Numbered from the stretch's first letter, positions 1 to 8,580 are shown. The stretch: 64,000 nt of DNA from Streptomyces clavifer (GCA_014651175.1 BMWJ01000004.1:558001-622000); one strand, 5' to 3'. Numbers and translations are program-made. The notes: a model not told the origin generated them from the sequence alone.

Positions 1-575
1 TAGCCGCCGTCGGCCGTGATGACGACCTTGGCGTCGGCGTCCTGGATGCGTGCGGCGATGGCGTCCGCGGAGAAGCCGCCGAAGACCACCGAATGCGCTG
101 CGCCGATACGGGCGCAGGCCAGCATCGCCACGGCGGCTTCCGGGATCATCGGCAGGTACACGGCGACGCGGTCGCCCTTGCCGACACCCAGCTCAGTGAG
201 CGCGTTGGCCGCGCGGGAGACCTCGTCCTTCAGCTCCGCGTAGGTGATCGCACGGCTGTCGCCGGGCTCGCCCTCGAAGTGGATGGCGACCCGGTCGCCG
301 TTGCCCGCCTCCACATGGCGGTCCACACAGTTGTACGCGACGTTCAGCTCGCCGTCCGCGAACCACTTCGCGAAGGGCGGATTGCTCCAGTCGAGCGTCT
401 CGGTCGGCTCCGTGGCCCAGGTCAGGCGACGGGCCTGCTCGGCCCAGAAGCCCAGCCGGTCCGCATCGGCCTGCTCGTACGCCTCCACCGTCACGTTGGC
501 GTTCGCGGCCAGATCGGCAGGCGGTACGAACCGCCGCTCCTCCTTGAGCAGATTGGCCAGGCTTTCGTTGCTCAC
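1..575 (-). CDS. acs: acetyl-coenzyme A synthetase, N-terminal part (runs off the left edge)
   Basis: AMP-forming acetyl-CoA synthetase makes acetyl-CoA from acetate, ATP and CoA in the cytoplasm. About 191 N-terminal residues are visible. They read MSNESLANLLKEERRF, then the conserved N-terminal domain with WSNPPFAKWFADGELNVAYN and the start of the AMP-binding domain (GDRVAVYMPMIPEAAVAMLA, HSVVFGGFSADA). The ATP-loop and catalytic lysine regions lie outside the window. GTG at 575 is chosen because GGGAGA lies a few bases upstream; the ATG five bases further up reaches a stop after two codons. The 5' region also holds the terminator of the upstream SulP fusion gene on the same strand. Family identity is firm from the conserved blocks. 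Confidence 0.93.
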   Translation of the reverse strand, partial: MSNESLANLLKEERRFVPPADLAANANVTVEAYEQADADRLGFWAEQARRLTWATEPTETLDWSNPPFAKWFADGELNVAYNCVDRHVEAGNGDRVAIHFEGEPGDSRAITYAELKDEVSRAANALTELGVGKGDRVAVYLPMIPEAAVAMLACARIGAAHSVVFGGFSADAIAARIQDADAKVVITADGG

Positions 576-698
576 GACATCTCCCATTCCCAGGGTGTCC
601 GTTGTGTCCCGGGGCATAGCTCATCAGGCCGCAGGCCGGGTGACAAGTGTCTGCCGGGAATTGGTTTAGACCTCTGCCTCGTGTATAGGGGCACGCGC

Positions 699-737
699 CC
701 CGCTTCCGCAAGCAGCGTTGTGTGTTGCGGAAGCGGG
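699..737 (-). terminator. hairpin terminator after the SulP-carbonic anhydrase gene
   Basis: A perfect 13-bp inverted repeat (CCCGCTTCCGCAA and its complement) with a 13-nt loop lies 36 bases past the stop codon at 773. There is no T-run, as is usual for Streptomyces terminators. It separates the fusion gene from acs on the same strand. Confidence 0.8.
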
Positions 738-772
738 ACCACAAGGTCTCACGGACCGGCGGCGCGTACGGT

Positions 773-3364
773 TCAGGCGCCGACCACTGTGTCGGGCGTT
801 GCGCGGAGGGCCTCAGGGCAGGAGGAAGTACCGGGCCGTACGCCGGTCCCGGTGCTGAACGCACCCCCGGCCTGGGTGCCCAGGAGCGTGCCCGGCTCCA
901 CGCCGGGCTCCGTCACAGGATCGGGGCCGGGGGCGACCCGTGCGAAGACCTCGTCGGGACCGGTACCCGAACTGGCACCTTCGGTCAGCAGATAGGCCTG
1001 GGCCTCGCCCACATGGAAGTACATGCCGTGCAGCTGCAACGTGCCCGCCGCGAGCCGCCGTGCCACCGAGTCGTGCGCCCGCAGGTGTTCCAGCTGCTGG
1101 ACCACATTGGTCAGGCAGAGCTGTTCCACCGCGTCGGTGGGCATCCGGCCGGAGATCCGCGCCCAGGAATGGTGGCGGGAGCGCATACGCTCCAGGCTCG
1201 GCAGGCCGTGGCGCAGCCAGCGCCACAGCGGGGTCCGGGGTGCCTCCGTGTCGGGTGCGGCACTCAACAGGGCCTGCATGGCACCGCATCCGGAGTGACC
1301 GCAGATGGTGATGGACTCGACCTCCAGCACATCCACCGCGTACTCGATCGCGGCGGCCACGGAATCGTCGCTGCTCGTCGTGCTCTCCGTGTCCGGTGGC
1401 GGTACCAGATTGCCGACGTTCCGCACCGTGAAGAGATCGCCGGGCCCGCTGGCGGTGATCATGCTGGTGACCAGACGGGAATCGGCACAGGTGATGAACA
1501 GCTGGGAGGGCTGTTGGCCCTCTGCCGCCAGTCGGGCCAGCTCCTCCCGCACCAGTGGAGCAGTGGTGCGCTGGAACGAACTGAGACCGCTGAGCAACCG
1601 ATGAGCACCCTGCCGGACGGCGGAAGCACCCGACGGGACGGCGGGAGAGCCGGCGGTGACCTCTGCGCCGGGAACTGAGGGCGGGCCGGCATGCCCCGCC
1701 TTGTCGTGACAGTGGTGGTTGCGCCACGGCGTCCATGGGCGGCAGCAGGAGTGGGCGGCCGAAGAGGGCTCGGCGATGCGGCCGCCCGAGCGCCCGGTGA
1801 AGACGATTCGCCCTCCCAGGGCTGTCTGGGCCGTGCACCACTCCTGAATCGCCTCGTATGCCGCGTGGTCCATGAAGAAGCCGTCCAACTCAACGATGGC
1901 GTCACCTCCTTGAGGGAGGCGCCCGAGCAGTCGGCTGAGCCGGGGCACGGCGAGGAAGGTCAGCTGTCCGCGGACTGTCACCAGATGCTTGCCATCCTGT
2001 TCCGACACCGTGATCCGGGTGCGGGCCAGCCGGTGCAGGGCGACGCCCACCGCCACGACGATGCCGATCGCCACGCCCTCAAGGACGCCGACGGTGATCA
2101 CGCCGGTGATCGTGGCCCCGTACACCAGGAATTCGCGGTGTCTGTGCACGTTGCGGATGTGCGCGTAGTTGACCATCTGGATGCCGACGACCATGACCAG
2201 GGCGGCGAGCGCCGCCAGCGGGATCCATTCGAGGGCCGTGACCAGCATGACCGCGGCGAGCAGCACCCAGACGCCGTGCAGCACGGTGGAGGCGCGGCTC
2301 GTGGCGCCCGCGCGCACGTTTGCCGAACTGCGCACCGCGCCACCGGAGACGGGGAGCCCTCCGCAGAACCCGGCCAGCGCGTTGGCGACACCCTGGGCGC
2401 GCAGCTCACGGTCGAGATCGGAGCGTTTGACCGGTACGGGCGGCGTGTTCCCGTCCTTGTGCTGGGCCGCTGTCCGGTCGGCAGTCAGTTTGTCCACGGC
2501 GACAGCAGCGAGCAGGGATTCCAGGCTTGCCACGAGCATGACCGTGAACATCGCGGTGGCCAGGGCGGCCACCGGGCCCTGAGGCAGCTCGGGCAGGGCG
2601 TGCGAGCGCCAGGACGGCAGATCGACCCGGGCGATACCCGGTGTCGCCACGGCCGCTACGGCCGTGGCGATGACCACGGCTGCGAGTGCGGCCGGAATCC
2701 GGCCGAGCATCGACCCGATCCGTCCGGGCAGCCGTGGCCAGAGGACGAGAAGTGTGAGGGTCAGCGCGCCGATGAAGGGGGCGGCCGGGTTGAGCTGTCC
2801 CCACAGGGCAGGCAGGGAGCGGATGTTGTCGAGAACGGAGCTGTGGGGTGATCCGCCGAGCACGATGTGCAGCTGGGCGAGCGCGATGGCCACCCCGATA
2901 CCGGCGAGGGTGCCGTGCACGATGGCCGGGCTTACAGCGAGCGCACTGCGCGCCGCTCTCAACGAGCCCAAAAGGATCTGCAGCAGTCCCGCGCCGATGG
3001 TGATCGCGCAGGTGGTGCGCCAGCCGTAGATCTGGATCAACTCGGCCGTGACCACGGTCAGTCCGGCGGACGGGCCGCTGACCTGGAGGGGTGTGCCGCC
3101 GAGGAGTCCGGCGACGATGCCGCCGATGACCGCCGAGACCAGCCCGGCGGCGAGTGGGGCGTCCATGGCGACCGCAAGGCCCAGCGACATGGGCACGGCG
3201 ATCAGGAAAACGGTGAGTGACGCGGACAGATCGGCGCCCGAGATGCGGAATCGGCGGTTGTTCGGGGGTGGAGGCGGACTGTGTGGCCGCTTGATCCCCG
3301 AGGCGCGGGGAGGGCGTGAACTGCGGGACGAACGGTCATTTCGAATGGGGACGCAAGCAGGCAT
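773..3364 (-). CDS. SulP-family anion transporter fused to a beta-class carbonic anhydrase
   Basis: This is an 863-aa inner-membrane fusion. Residues about 30-440 form the multi-span SulP transporter core (GLVSAVIGGIVAGLLGG, VSGPSAGLTVV, NALAGFCGGLPVSGG), about 455-550 a STAS domain, and about 590-790 a beta-carbonic anhydrase. The zinc site is complete: C626-x-D628-x-R630 (FITCADSR) and H690-x-x-C693 (GHSGCG). Carbonic anhydrase interconverts CO2 and bicarbonate, and several SulP proteins carry bicarbonate or sulfate, so coupling of bicarbonate uptake to hydration is the likely role (inference). The ATG at 3364 is chosen over upstream in-frame starts because CGGAGGAGAC precedes it. A hairpin follows the stop. 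SulP-carbonic anhydrase fusions are known in bacteria, and the substrate here is unproven. Confidence 0.92.
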   Translation of the reverse strand: MPACVPIRNDRSSRSSRPPRASGIKRPHSPPPPPNNRRFRISGADLSASLTVFLIAVPMSLGLAVAMDAPLAAGLVSAVIGGIVAGLLGGTPLQVSGPSAGLTVVTAELIQIYGWRTTCAITIGAGLLQILLGSLRAARSALAVSPAIVHGTLAGIGVAIALAQLHIVLGGSPHSSVLDNIRSLPALWGQLNPAAPFIGALTLTLLVLWPRLPGRIGSMLGRIPAALAAVVIATAVAAVATPGIARVDLPSWRSHALPELPQGPVAALATAMFTVMLVASLESLLAAVAVDKLTADRTAAQHKDGNTPPVPVKRSDLDRELRAQGVANALAGFCGGLPVSGGAVRSSANVRAGATSRASTVLHGVWVLLAAVMLVTALEWIPLAALAALVMVVGIQMVNYAHIRNVHRHREFLVYGATITGVITVGVLEGVAIGIVVAVGVALHRLARTRITVSEQDGKHLVTVRGQLTFLAVPRLSRLLGRLPQGGDAIVELDGFFMDHAAYEAIQEWCTAQTALGGRIVFTGRSGGRIAEPSSAAHSCCRPWTPWRNHHCHDKAGHAGPPSVPGAEVTAGSPAVPSGASAVRQGAHRLLSGLSSFQRTTAPLVREELARLAAEGQQPSQLFITCADSRLVTSMITASGPGDLFTVRNVGNLVPPPDTESTTSSDDSVAAAIEYAVDVLEVESITICGHSGCGAMQALLSAAPDTEAPRTPLWRWLRHGLPSLERMRSRHHSWARISGRMPTDAVEQLCLTNVVQQLEHLRAHDSVARRLAAGTLQLHGMYFHVGEAQAYLLTEGASSGTGPDEVFARVAPGPDPVTEPGVEPGTLLGTQAGGAFSTGTGVRPGTSSCPEALRATPDTVVGA

Positions 3365-3439
3365 GTTCCCGTCTCCTCCGGGGCAGCGCGGTCGCGGAAT
3401 GTGAGTGACGCGGCCGTGGGTCACGGCGTGCAGCGGCGG

Positions 3440-3451
3440 GAGTTGCAACTC
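3440..3451. promoter_or_regulatory. 12-bp perfect palindrome upstream of the SulP fusion
   Basis: GAGTTGCAACTC is a perfect palindrome centred about 80 bases upstream of the fusion gene start, in a 283-bp divergent region that is AT-richer than its neighbours. It could be an operator for either divergent gene. No regulator is recognisable nearby. Confidence 0.3.
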
Positions 3452-3647
3452 TCGGTAAACGAATCGTAATGCAGAGTAAAGAAAGGTGTCCATACTTTCG
3501 AGCGGATAGCGTACTGAATCACTCATTCCAGTGAATAAGCATCTTTTCTACCGTCTTGTCGTACTGATTCCTCGCAACTGCGTGCGACGTTGACCGCGCC
3601 GCGTCGGCACTTCAACGCACGACTCCTGCAAGGAAGAGGGTGGACGG

Positions 3648-4961
3648 ATGATGGCCGCCACGAAGAGGATCGCTCTCGGCGCCGTGGTCACGGCTCTGGT
3701 TGCCGGCCTGGCGGGCTGTTCCGGAGCCGGCAGCTCCGGAATCGGGAAGGAGGCGGCGCCGGGGAAGGAGGAGCACTCCCCGGCGGCGGCGCCCAAGGGA
3801 GCCGTCAAGCTGATCGGTGACGGGTCCACCGCCTTCACCGGCGCTCAGCCCGAGCTTCCCGTGGCCACTCGACTGAAACCCGGACAGAAGCCTCCGCAGT
3901 TCGTGGTGTTCTCCTGGGACGGCGCGGGGGAGGACAGCCAGAAGCTCTTCTCGCACTTCCGTGGGGTCGCGAAGAAGTACGACGCGAAGATGACGTACTT
4001 CCTGAGCGGTGTGTACCTCCTCCCGGAGAACAGGAAGGCGCTCTACGACCCGCCCCAGCATGCGGCGGGGCGCTCCGACATCGGCTTCAACGACACCGAG
4101 GGCATCCGTGACACGCTGACGGAGCTGCGCGCCGCCTGGCTGGACGGCAATGAGATCGGCACCCACTTCAACGGCCACTTCTGCGGGCCGGACGGAGGTG
4201 TCGGGACCTGGTCGGTCGAGGAGTGGGAGAGCGAGATCGCCCAGGCGAAGGCCTTCGTGAAGAACTGGAAGACCAACGTGCCGGCTCTCAAGGCAGAGGC
4301 ACCGCTGCCCTTCGACTACGACAAGGAGCTGGTCGGCGCCCGCACGCCCTGCCTGGAGGGGCAGAAGAACATGGTCGCAGCGGCACGGACGATGGGTTTC
4401 CGCTACGACTCCAGCGGTGTCGGGAACCAGGTCTGGCCTGAGAAGAAGGACGGAGTCTGGGACCTTCCCCTTCAGCTTGTCCCGGTCCCAGGACGTGCCT
4501 TCGAGACTCTCTCGATGGACTACAACTTCATGTTCAACCAGTCCGGTACGACCAAGGGCGACCCCAGCAGGCACGCCTACTGGGGTAACCAGATGAGGGA
4601 CGGCCTGCTCCAGGCATTCGACCGCGCGTACAACGGGAACCGCGCTCCGCTGATCATCGGCAACCACTTCGAGTCCTGGAACGGTGGCACGTACATGCGC
4701 GCCATCGAGGAGACCATCAAGACGGTGTGTACCCAGCGCGACGTGCGCTGTGTCTCCTTCAGGCAGCTCGCGGACTGGCTCGACGCGCAAGGCCCGGCGA
4801 CGCTCGCGAAGCTCGGAACGCTGAAGGTGGGACAGAAGCCCGAGCAGGGTTGGCAGGCCTTCCTGGCCGGGACGGCCCCGGGCAAGCCCGCCGGTAGCCC
4901 CGTGCCTGCCAGGCCGACGGACCAGCCGGCCGCCAAGGGTGCGGACAGAAGCGCGGACTAG
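3648..4961 (+). CDS. secreted lipoprotein, polysaccharide-deacetylase-like
   Basis: A 437-aa exported protein. Residues 1-25 form a lipoprotein signal with lipobox LAGC, followed by a Gly/Ser/Ala linker and a compact domain from about residue 80. That domain resembles NodB-type polysaccharide deacetylases: FSWDGAGED could supply the catalytic Asp, and GTHFNGHF could supply the metal-binding His pair. The Asp motif differs from the canonical TFDDG, so activity on cell-wall or extracellular glycans is plausible but not shown. ATG 3648 follows GGAAGAGG; a second ATG directly after it would change little. It is transcribed divergently from the SulP fusion and is probably monocistronic. Confidence 0.75.
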   Translation: MMAATKRIALGAVVTALVAGLAGCSGAGSSGIGKEAAPGKEEHSPAAAPKGAVKLIGDGSTAFTGAQPELPVATRLKPGQKPPQFVVFSWDGAGEDSQKLFSHFRGVAKKYDAKMTYFLSGVYLLPENRKALYDPPQHAAGRSDIGFNDTEGIRDTLTELRAAWLDGNEIGTHFNGHFCGPDGGVGTWSVEEWESEIAQAKAFVKNWKTNVPALKAEAPLPFDYDKELVGARTPCLEGQKNMVAAARTMGFRYDSSGVGNQVWPEKKDGVWDLPLQLVPVPGRAFETLSMDYNFMFNQSGTTKGDPSRHAYWGNQMRDGLLQAFDRAYNGNRAPLIIGNHFESWNGGTYMRAIEETIKTVCTQRDVRCVSFRQLADWLDAQGPATLAKLGTLKVGQKPEQGWQAFLAGTAPGKPAGSPVPARPTDQPAAKGADRSAD

Positions 4962-5035
4962 GCGCCGTCGCCCGGCTGGGGGGTGGCGCCCGGCATCGGC
5001 TTCGTGGCGCACCGGCTGGTCATGAATCGGCCCGG

Positions 5036-6031
5036 TCAGGCCGGCTGGGCGGCGCCCGCGTTCGCGCGGTGTTCGTGCAGCACGAAGGCGGGGTCGACCT
5101 GGGCAGCCAGGTCGGCGCCCGTCTTCTCGTTGCCCCAGCTCTCCGCGTTCTTCAGATGGAAATGCACCATCTGTCGCGTGTAGCGCTCCCAGTCGCGCTG
5201 TTCGTAGGAGTCCTCCGCGGCGTTCTGCAGGGCCTGCAGGGCCATCCGGTTATCCGCCTCCAGCAGTTCGAACGGCCCGGGGCGGCCTTTCTCCATGGTG
5301 CGGACCCAGTCCGACTGGCCGACTCCGACCAGCAGGTCGTCGCCGACCTCCGCACGCAGGAAGTCGAGATCGTCCCGTCCCTGCACCTTGTTGCCGACCA
5401 CTTTCAGGGCGACGCCGAAGTCCCTCGCGTACTCCTTGTACTGGCGGTAGACGGAGACGCCCTTGTTGGTCGGCTCGGCGACCAGGAAGGTCATGTCAAA
5501 GCGGGTGAACATGCCGGAAGCGAACGAGTCCGATCCTGCCGTCATGTCGACGACCACGTAGTCGTCCGGGCCGTCGACCAGGTGGTTGAGGCAGAGCTCC
5601 ACCGCCCCGACCTTGGAGTGGTAGCAGGCCACACCGAGATCGGACTCGGTGAACGTACCCGTGGCCATCAGCCGGATGTCCCCGTCGTCCAGTCGCACTG
5701 TCCGCGCGCAGGCGTCGTAGATCGGGTTGTCCTCGCGGACGCGCAGCAGGCGCGATCCCTCACCCGGCGGCGTCGTCTTGATCATCGTCTCCGTGGACGT
5801 GATGCGGGGGTTGGTGCCCCGCAGGTAGTCCTTGATGAGGGGGAGTTGCGCACCCATGGCGGGCAGTGCGGCGACTTCCTCCTCGTCGAGGCCGAGCGCG
5901 GCCCCGAGGTGCTGGTTGATGTCGGCGTCCACCGCGACGACATGGGCTTCATTGGCAGCGAGATGGCGGATGAAGAGCGAGGACAGCGTTGTCTTGCCGC
6001 TGCCGCCCTTCCCCACGAAAGCGATCTTCAT
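5036..6031 (-). CDS. CooC/MinD-like P-loop ATPase
   Basis: A 331-aa cytoplasmic protein of the SIMIBI class. The deviant Walker A is at the extreme N-terminus (MKIAFVGKGGSGKTTL, signature lysine GKGG present), followed by the D-A-D switch I region (VAVDADINQHLG) and VVVDMTAGSD in the Walker B position. CooC-type ATPases insert metals into carbon monoxide dehydrogenase, but no such enzyme is encoded nearby, so the partner is unknown. ATG 6031 is preferred to the GTG at 6037: a TACCCT -10 box lies 8 bases before the ATG with no ribosome binding site, so the mRNA is probably leaderless. It is divergent from the Fic-like gene, with about 100 bases shared. Confidence 0.82.
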   Translation of the reverse strand: MKIAFVGKGGSGKTTLSSLFIRHLAANEAHVVAVDADINQHLGAALGLDEEEVAALPAMGAQLPLIKDYLRGTNPRITSTETMIKTTPPGEGSRLLRVREDNPIYDACARTVRLDDGDIRLMATGTFTESDLGVACYHSKVGAVELCLNHLVDGPDDYVVVDMTAGSDSFASGMFTRFDMTFLVAEPTNKGVSVYRQYKEYARDFGVALKVVGNKVQGRDDLDFLRAEVGDDLLVGVGQSDWVRTMEKGRPGPFELLEADNRMALQALQNAAEDSYEQRDWERYTRQMVHFHLKNAESWGNEKTGADLAAQVDPAFVLHEHRANAGAAQPA

Positions 6032-6039
6032 GTTCACCT

Positions 6040-6045
6040 AGGGTA
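6040..6045 (-). promoter_or_regulatory. -10 box (TACCCT) of the leaderless CooC-like gene
   Basis: TACCCT on the minus strand ends 8 bases before ATG 6031. No Shine-Dalgarno sequence is present between them. A TGACA-like element about 20 bases further up is a weak -35 candidate. Confidence 0.5.
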
Positions 6046-6119
6046 GCGGTGCCATCGCTCAGTGCTGTCACGCTTCGTGAAGAAGACCACTCCTGGGCGG
6101 TATCCGAGCGGGGGGAGCG

Positions 6120-6125
6120 TAGCCT
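6120..6125 (+). promoter_or_regulatory. -10 box (TAGCCT) of the leaderless Fic-like gene
   Basis: TAGCCT followed by eight bases and then ATG 6134. The spacing puts transcription initiation at or next to the start codon. No ribosome binding site is visible. Confidence 0.5.
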
Positions 6126-6133
6126 CCCTACTT

Positions 6134-6958
6134 ATGAGTACGACTTCCTCGGACCCGCTTGCCGCCCTGGGTGCACTCCCGGGGGTGACCGGTGCGGTGG
6201 ACTCCGTACGCAAGGCCGTGGACCGGGTCTACGGGCACCGGGTCATGCGGCGACGCAGTAACGAGGTCACCGCGGAGGCGGCTCTGCGTGGCGCCCGCGG
6301 GTCGGCGGCGCTGTCGGGGGCCGACTGGAACCTGGAGGAGGTGCGGCGACGTACCGATTTCAGTGGCGAGGACGAGGCCCGCACTGTGGGGGCGGCCCTG
6401 AGGCTGACCGCGGAAGCGGGTCAACTGCTCACCATCTGGCGGCAGTCTCCGCTGCGGGCCCTGGCGCGGTTGCATCTGGTGGCGGCCGGCGGGGCGTCCC
6501 CCGACGACACGGTCGGTCGGCCCCGGCTGGCGGGAGAACCGGTCGACGAGCCGTTGATCGAGGCGTCGCTTCCCGATGCCGACGAGGTGGCCGGTCGGCT
6601 TGAGGGGCTGTCGCAGTTGATCATCGCAGGGAGTGCGGCACCCGCGCTGGTGATGGCCTCGGTCGTGCACGGTGAACTGCTGGCGCTGCGCCCCTTCGGC
6701 TCGCGCAACGGCCTGGTCGCCCGGACGGCCGAGCGCATCGTGCTCATCGGAAGCGGGCTCGATCCGAAGTCGATCTGCCCTGCCGAGGTGGGCCACGCGG
6801 AACAGGGGCGGGCGGCCTACGTGGCGGCCTTCGAGGGCTACCTCTCGGGGAGGCCTGAGGGGCTGGCTGCCTGGATCGCGCACTGCGGGCGCTCGGTCGA
6901 GCTGGGTGTCAGGGAGTCGACGGCGGTGTGCGAGGCGCTGCAGCGCGGCGCCGCTTAG
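6134..6958 (+). CDS. degenerate Fic/DOC-fold protein
   Basis: A 274-aa cytoplasmic protein. A helical N-terminal region is followed by a Fic-like core with LLALRPFGSRNGLVARTAERIVL at about residues 180-203. This aligns with the Fic motif HxFx(D/E)GNGRxxR, but the catalytic His is Leu-Arg, the acidic residue is missing and the GNGR glycine-arginine pair is altered (RNGL). AMP-transfer activity is therefore doubtful. Homologues in Streptomyces have been labelled oxidoreductase without clear support. ATG 6134 fits a leaderless start; an upstream GTG at 6062 has no ribosome binding site. It lies between a CooC-like ATPase and a HAD phosphatase next to the ssd/Tad cluster, the arrangement I remember from S. 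coelicolor. Confidence 0.7.
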   Translation: MSTTSSDPLAALGALPGVTGAVDSVRKAVDRVYGHRVMRRRSNEVTAEAALRGARGSAALSGADWNLEEVRRRTDFSGEDEARTVGAALRLTAEAGQLLTIWRQSPLRALARLHLVAAGGASPDDTVGRPRLAGEPVDEPLIEASLPDADEVAGRLEGLSQLIIAGSAAPALVMASVVHGELLALRPFGSRNGLVARTAERIVLIGSGLDPKSICPAEVGHAEQGRAAYVAAFEGYLSGRPEGLAAWIAHCGRSVELGVRESTAVCEALQRGAA

Positions 6959-7008
6959 GCGGGCGAGAGGGCTGCCGTCGAAGCGTCGAGGTGCGCCGGA
7001 AAAGGGTT

Positions 7009-7036
7009 GCGGCGGTACCGGATCCGGTACCGCCGC
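7009..7036 (+). terminator. 28-bp perfect palindrome, hairpin terminator
   Basis: A perfect 28-bp palindrome (GCGGCGGTACCGG... centred on GGATCC) lies 50 bases after the Fic-like gene stop. It can form a 12-bp stem and is symmetric, so it could work on both strands. The rest of the 429-bp gap (6959-7387) has no supported gene. Confidence 0.75.
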
Positions 7037-7347
7037 TGGCATGTCCGCCCAGTTACCAAGCGTCCTCGATATGTGCCCATCAGGTCGGGTTCTTTGCCCG
7101 TCACCTGGTGCGGCTGGCCCGTAATCGACGGGTCGACGTCGCGTGGGTGCTCGGCTTTCATGCGCGGTCCGTGGGGCCGTTCTTGCGTGTAAAGGTGATC
7201 CTCGCGGATGTCCCTGGTCTCGCGGGCCGTTGAATCCTTTGTACTCCAGGACCGGGAGTAGTGGAAGCCCTGACCGCACTTCTTTACTTTTGGGTTCAAA
7301 TAAGCGCGAATGGGACGTGTCTGGCCGTGCTGACCGCATGGTCCGAG

Positions 7348-7385
7348 GAGCTGACGGGCCGGTGTGTGCGTCGACCCGTCAGCTC
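7348..7385 (-). terminator. hairpin terminator of the HAD phosphatase gene
   Basis: Arms GAGCTGACGGG and CCCGTCAGCTC (11 bp, perfect) with a 16-nt loop lie directly after the stop codon at 7388 on the minus strand. Confidence 0.75.
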
Positions 7386-7387
7386 TG

Positions 7388-8227
7388 TCAGTTCGTGAGT
7401 GCGGTGGCGCGACGACGGTTGGCGTACCAGACGATTCCGGCAGTCAGGGCTGCCGCGCCCACCGCTGCGGCAGCGACGAGTGCCGGGCGGGGCGGCATGG
7501 AGAACCTGGGCAGCCGCTGCTTGAGTCGGACCGGGCGGTCGAAGACGAGAATCGGCCATTCCCGGAGGATTGCCTCGCGTCGCAGTGCCCGGTCCGGGTT
7601 GACCGCGTGCGGATGGCCGACGGACTCCAGCATCGGGACGTCGGTGGCGGAGTCGCTGTAGGCGTAGCAGCGTGAAAGGTCGTACCCCTCCGACAGGGCG
7701 AGTGCTTGTACGGCTTCGGCCTTCGTGGGTCCGTAGGCGTAGTACTCGATCTCGCCGGTGAAGCAGCCGTCGTCGCCGACGACCATCCGGGTCGCGACGA
7801 CTCGGTCGGCACCGAGCAGTTCGCCGATCGGTTCGACGACCTCCGCGCCCGAGGTCGACACGATGACCACGTCGCGTCCGGCGGTGTGATGCTCCTCGAT
7901 CAAGGTTGCTGCCTCGTCGTAAATGATCGGGTCGATCAGATCGTGCAGAGTCTCGGCGACGAGTTCCTTGACCTGCTGGACGTTCCATCCCTTGCAGAGT
8001 GCTGAGAGATATTCGCGCATCCGCTCCATCTGGTCGTGATCGGCGCCCCCGGCGAGGAACACGAACTGGGTGTACGCGGTGCGCAGTACGGCACGGCGGT
8101 TGATCAGCCCGCCTTGGTAGAAGGACTTACTGAAGGTCAGTGTCGATGACTTCGCAATGACCGTCTTGTCCAGGTCAAAGAAGGCTGCTGTACGCGGCGA
8201 GAAGCAGTTTTCCACGATGGTGAGCAT
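7388..8227 (-). CDS. HAD-superfamily phosphatase (SerB-like subfamily IB) with C-terminal membrane anchor
   Basis: A 279-aa protein. HAD motif I is FFDLDKT (nucleophile Asp18, acid/base Asp20), motif II is IVSTSGA, and the motif III/IV region is TKAEA with YSDSATDVPML. A single hydrophobic segment near the C-terminus (PALVAAAAVGAAALTAGIVWYA) followed by RRR suggests an anchor with the phosphatase domain in the cytoplasm. Substrate is unknown. Homologues adjacent to ssd in Streptomyces have been called morphological-differentiation-associated proteins. ATG 8227 lacks a clear ribosome binding site, and GTG 8215 is an alternative start. It is transcribed away from ssd, and the 0.5-kb divergent region holds several control-like sites. 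Confidence 0.85.
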   Translation of the reverse strand: MLTIVENCFSPRTAAFFDLDKTVIAKSSTLTFSKSFYQGGLINRRAVLRTAYTQFVFLAGGADHDQMERMREYLSALCKGWNVQQVKELVAETLHDLIDPIIYDEAATLIEEHHTAGRDVVIVSTSGAEVVEPIGELLGADRVVATRMVVGDDGCFTGEIEYYAYGPTKAEAVQALALSEGYDLSRCYAYSDSATDVPMLESVGHPHAVNPDRALRREAILREWPILVFDRPVRLKQRLPRFSMPPRPALVAAAAVGAAALTAGIVWYANRRRATALTN

Positions 8228-8272
8228 AGGGGCCCACCATTCGGCGTAAACCCCGGCGGGTGGGTTTGCCTG

Positions 8273-8286
8273 TGAGAGCGCTCGGG
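8273..8286. promoter_or_regulatory. LacI-family-type operator-like site
   Basis: TGAGAGCGCTCGGG contains the palindromic GAGCGCTC core typical of actinobacterial LacI-family (CebR-type) operators. It differs from the 14-bp CebR consensus TGGGAGCGCTCCCA at several outer positions. It lies 46 bases upstream of the HAD gene. Confidence 0.3.
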
Positions 8287-8362
8287 TACACCATGGAAGT
8301 CACGGATCGTTCGCGACCGTGCTAACCCGGTCCGACTCCTCCCCCCCCGAGTCGGCCGTGGG

Positions 8363-8398
8363 GACGACCCCCGCTCTCCCCCCCCGGCGGGGGTCGTC
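8363..8398. repeat. GC-rich hairpin in the HAD/ssd divergent region
   Basis: A perfect 12-bp inverted repeat (GACGACCCCCGC and its complement) with a C-run loop. It sits between divergent genes, so it is not an ordinary 3' terminator. It could be an attenuator or the end of a short unannotated transcript. Confidence 0.45.
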
Positions 8399-8571
8399 GC
8401 ATGTCCGGACGCGGTTCCGCCCTCCGGGATCGCGGGGGCCTCCTCCTTGCGTCGGTTGCACCGGCCATTCCTCACGGACTCCCCCGAGCATGCCTCGTCA
8501 CGGTGTGTAGCGGAAGGGCTGCGCTCCGAATGTCGCCTGTACGAGCTACCGAGATATTCACAACTCTGAAG

Positions 8572-8580
8572 TTGTCCACA
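8572..8580 (+). promoter_or_regulatory. single DnaA-box-like site upstream of ssd
   Basis: TTGTCCACA matches the Streptomyces DnaA-box consensus. It overlaps an inverted repeat ACAACT-N4-AGTTGT at 8560-8575. It stands alone, so it is not an origin. DnaA or an unrelated regulator might control ssd, whose start is about 150 bases downstream. Confidence 0.4.

Noticed and set aside
6134..6958. Fic-like protein considered as an active AMP-transferase toxin
   Set aside because: The motif lacks the catalytic His and the GNGR loop, and there is no antitoxin-type partner.
8572..8580. DnaA box considered as part of a replication origin
   Set aside because: Only one good box is present and no dnaA, dnaN or parAB genes are near; the ATPases at 5036 and 8726 are not ParA partners of an origin.
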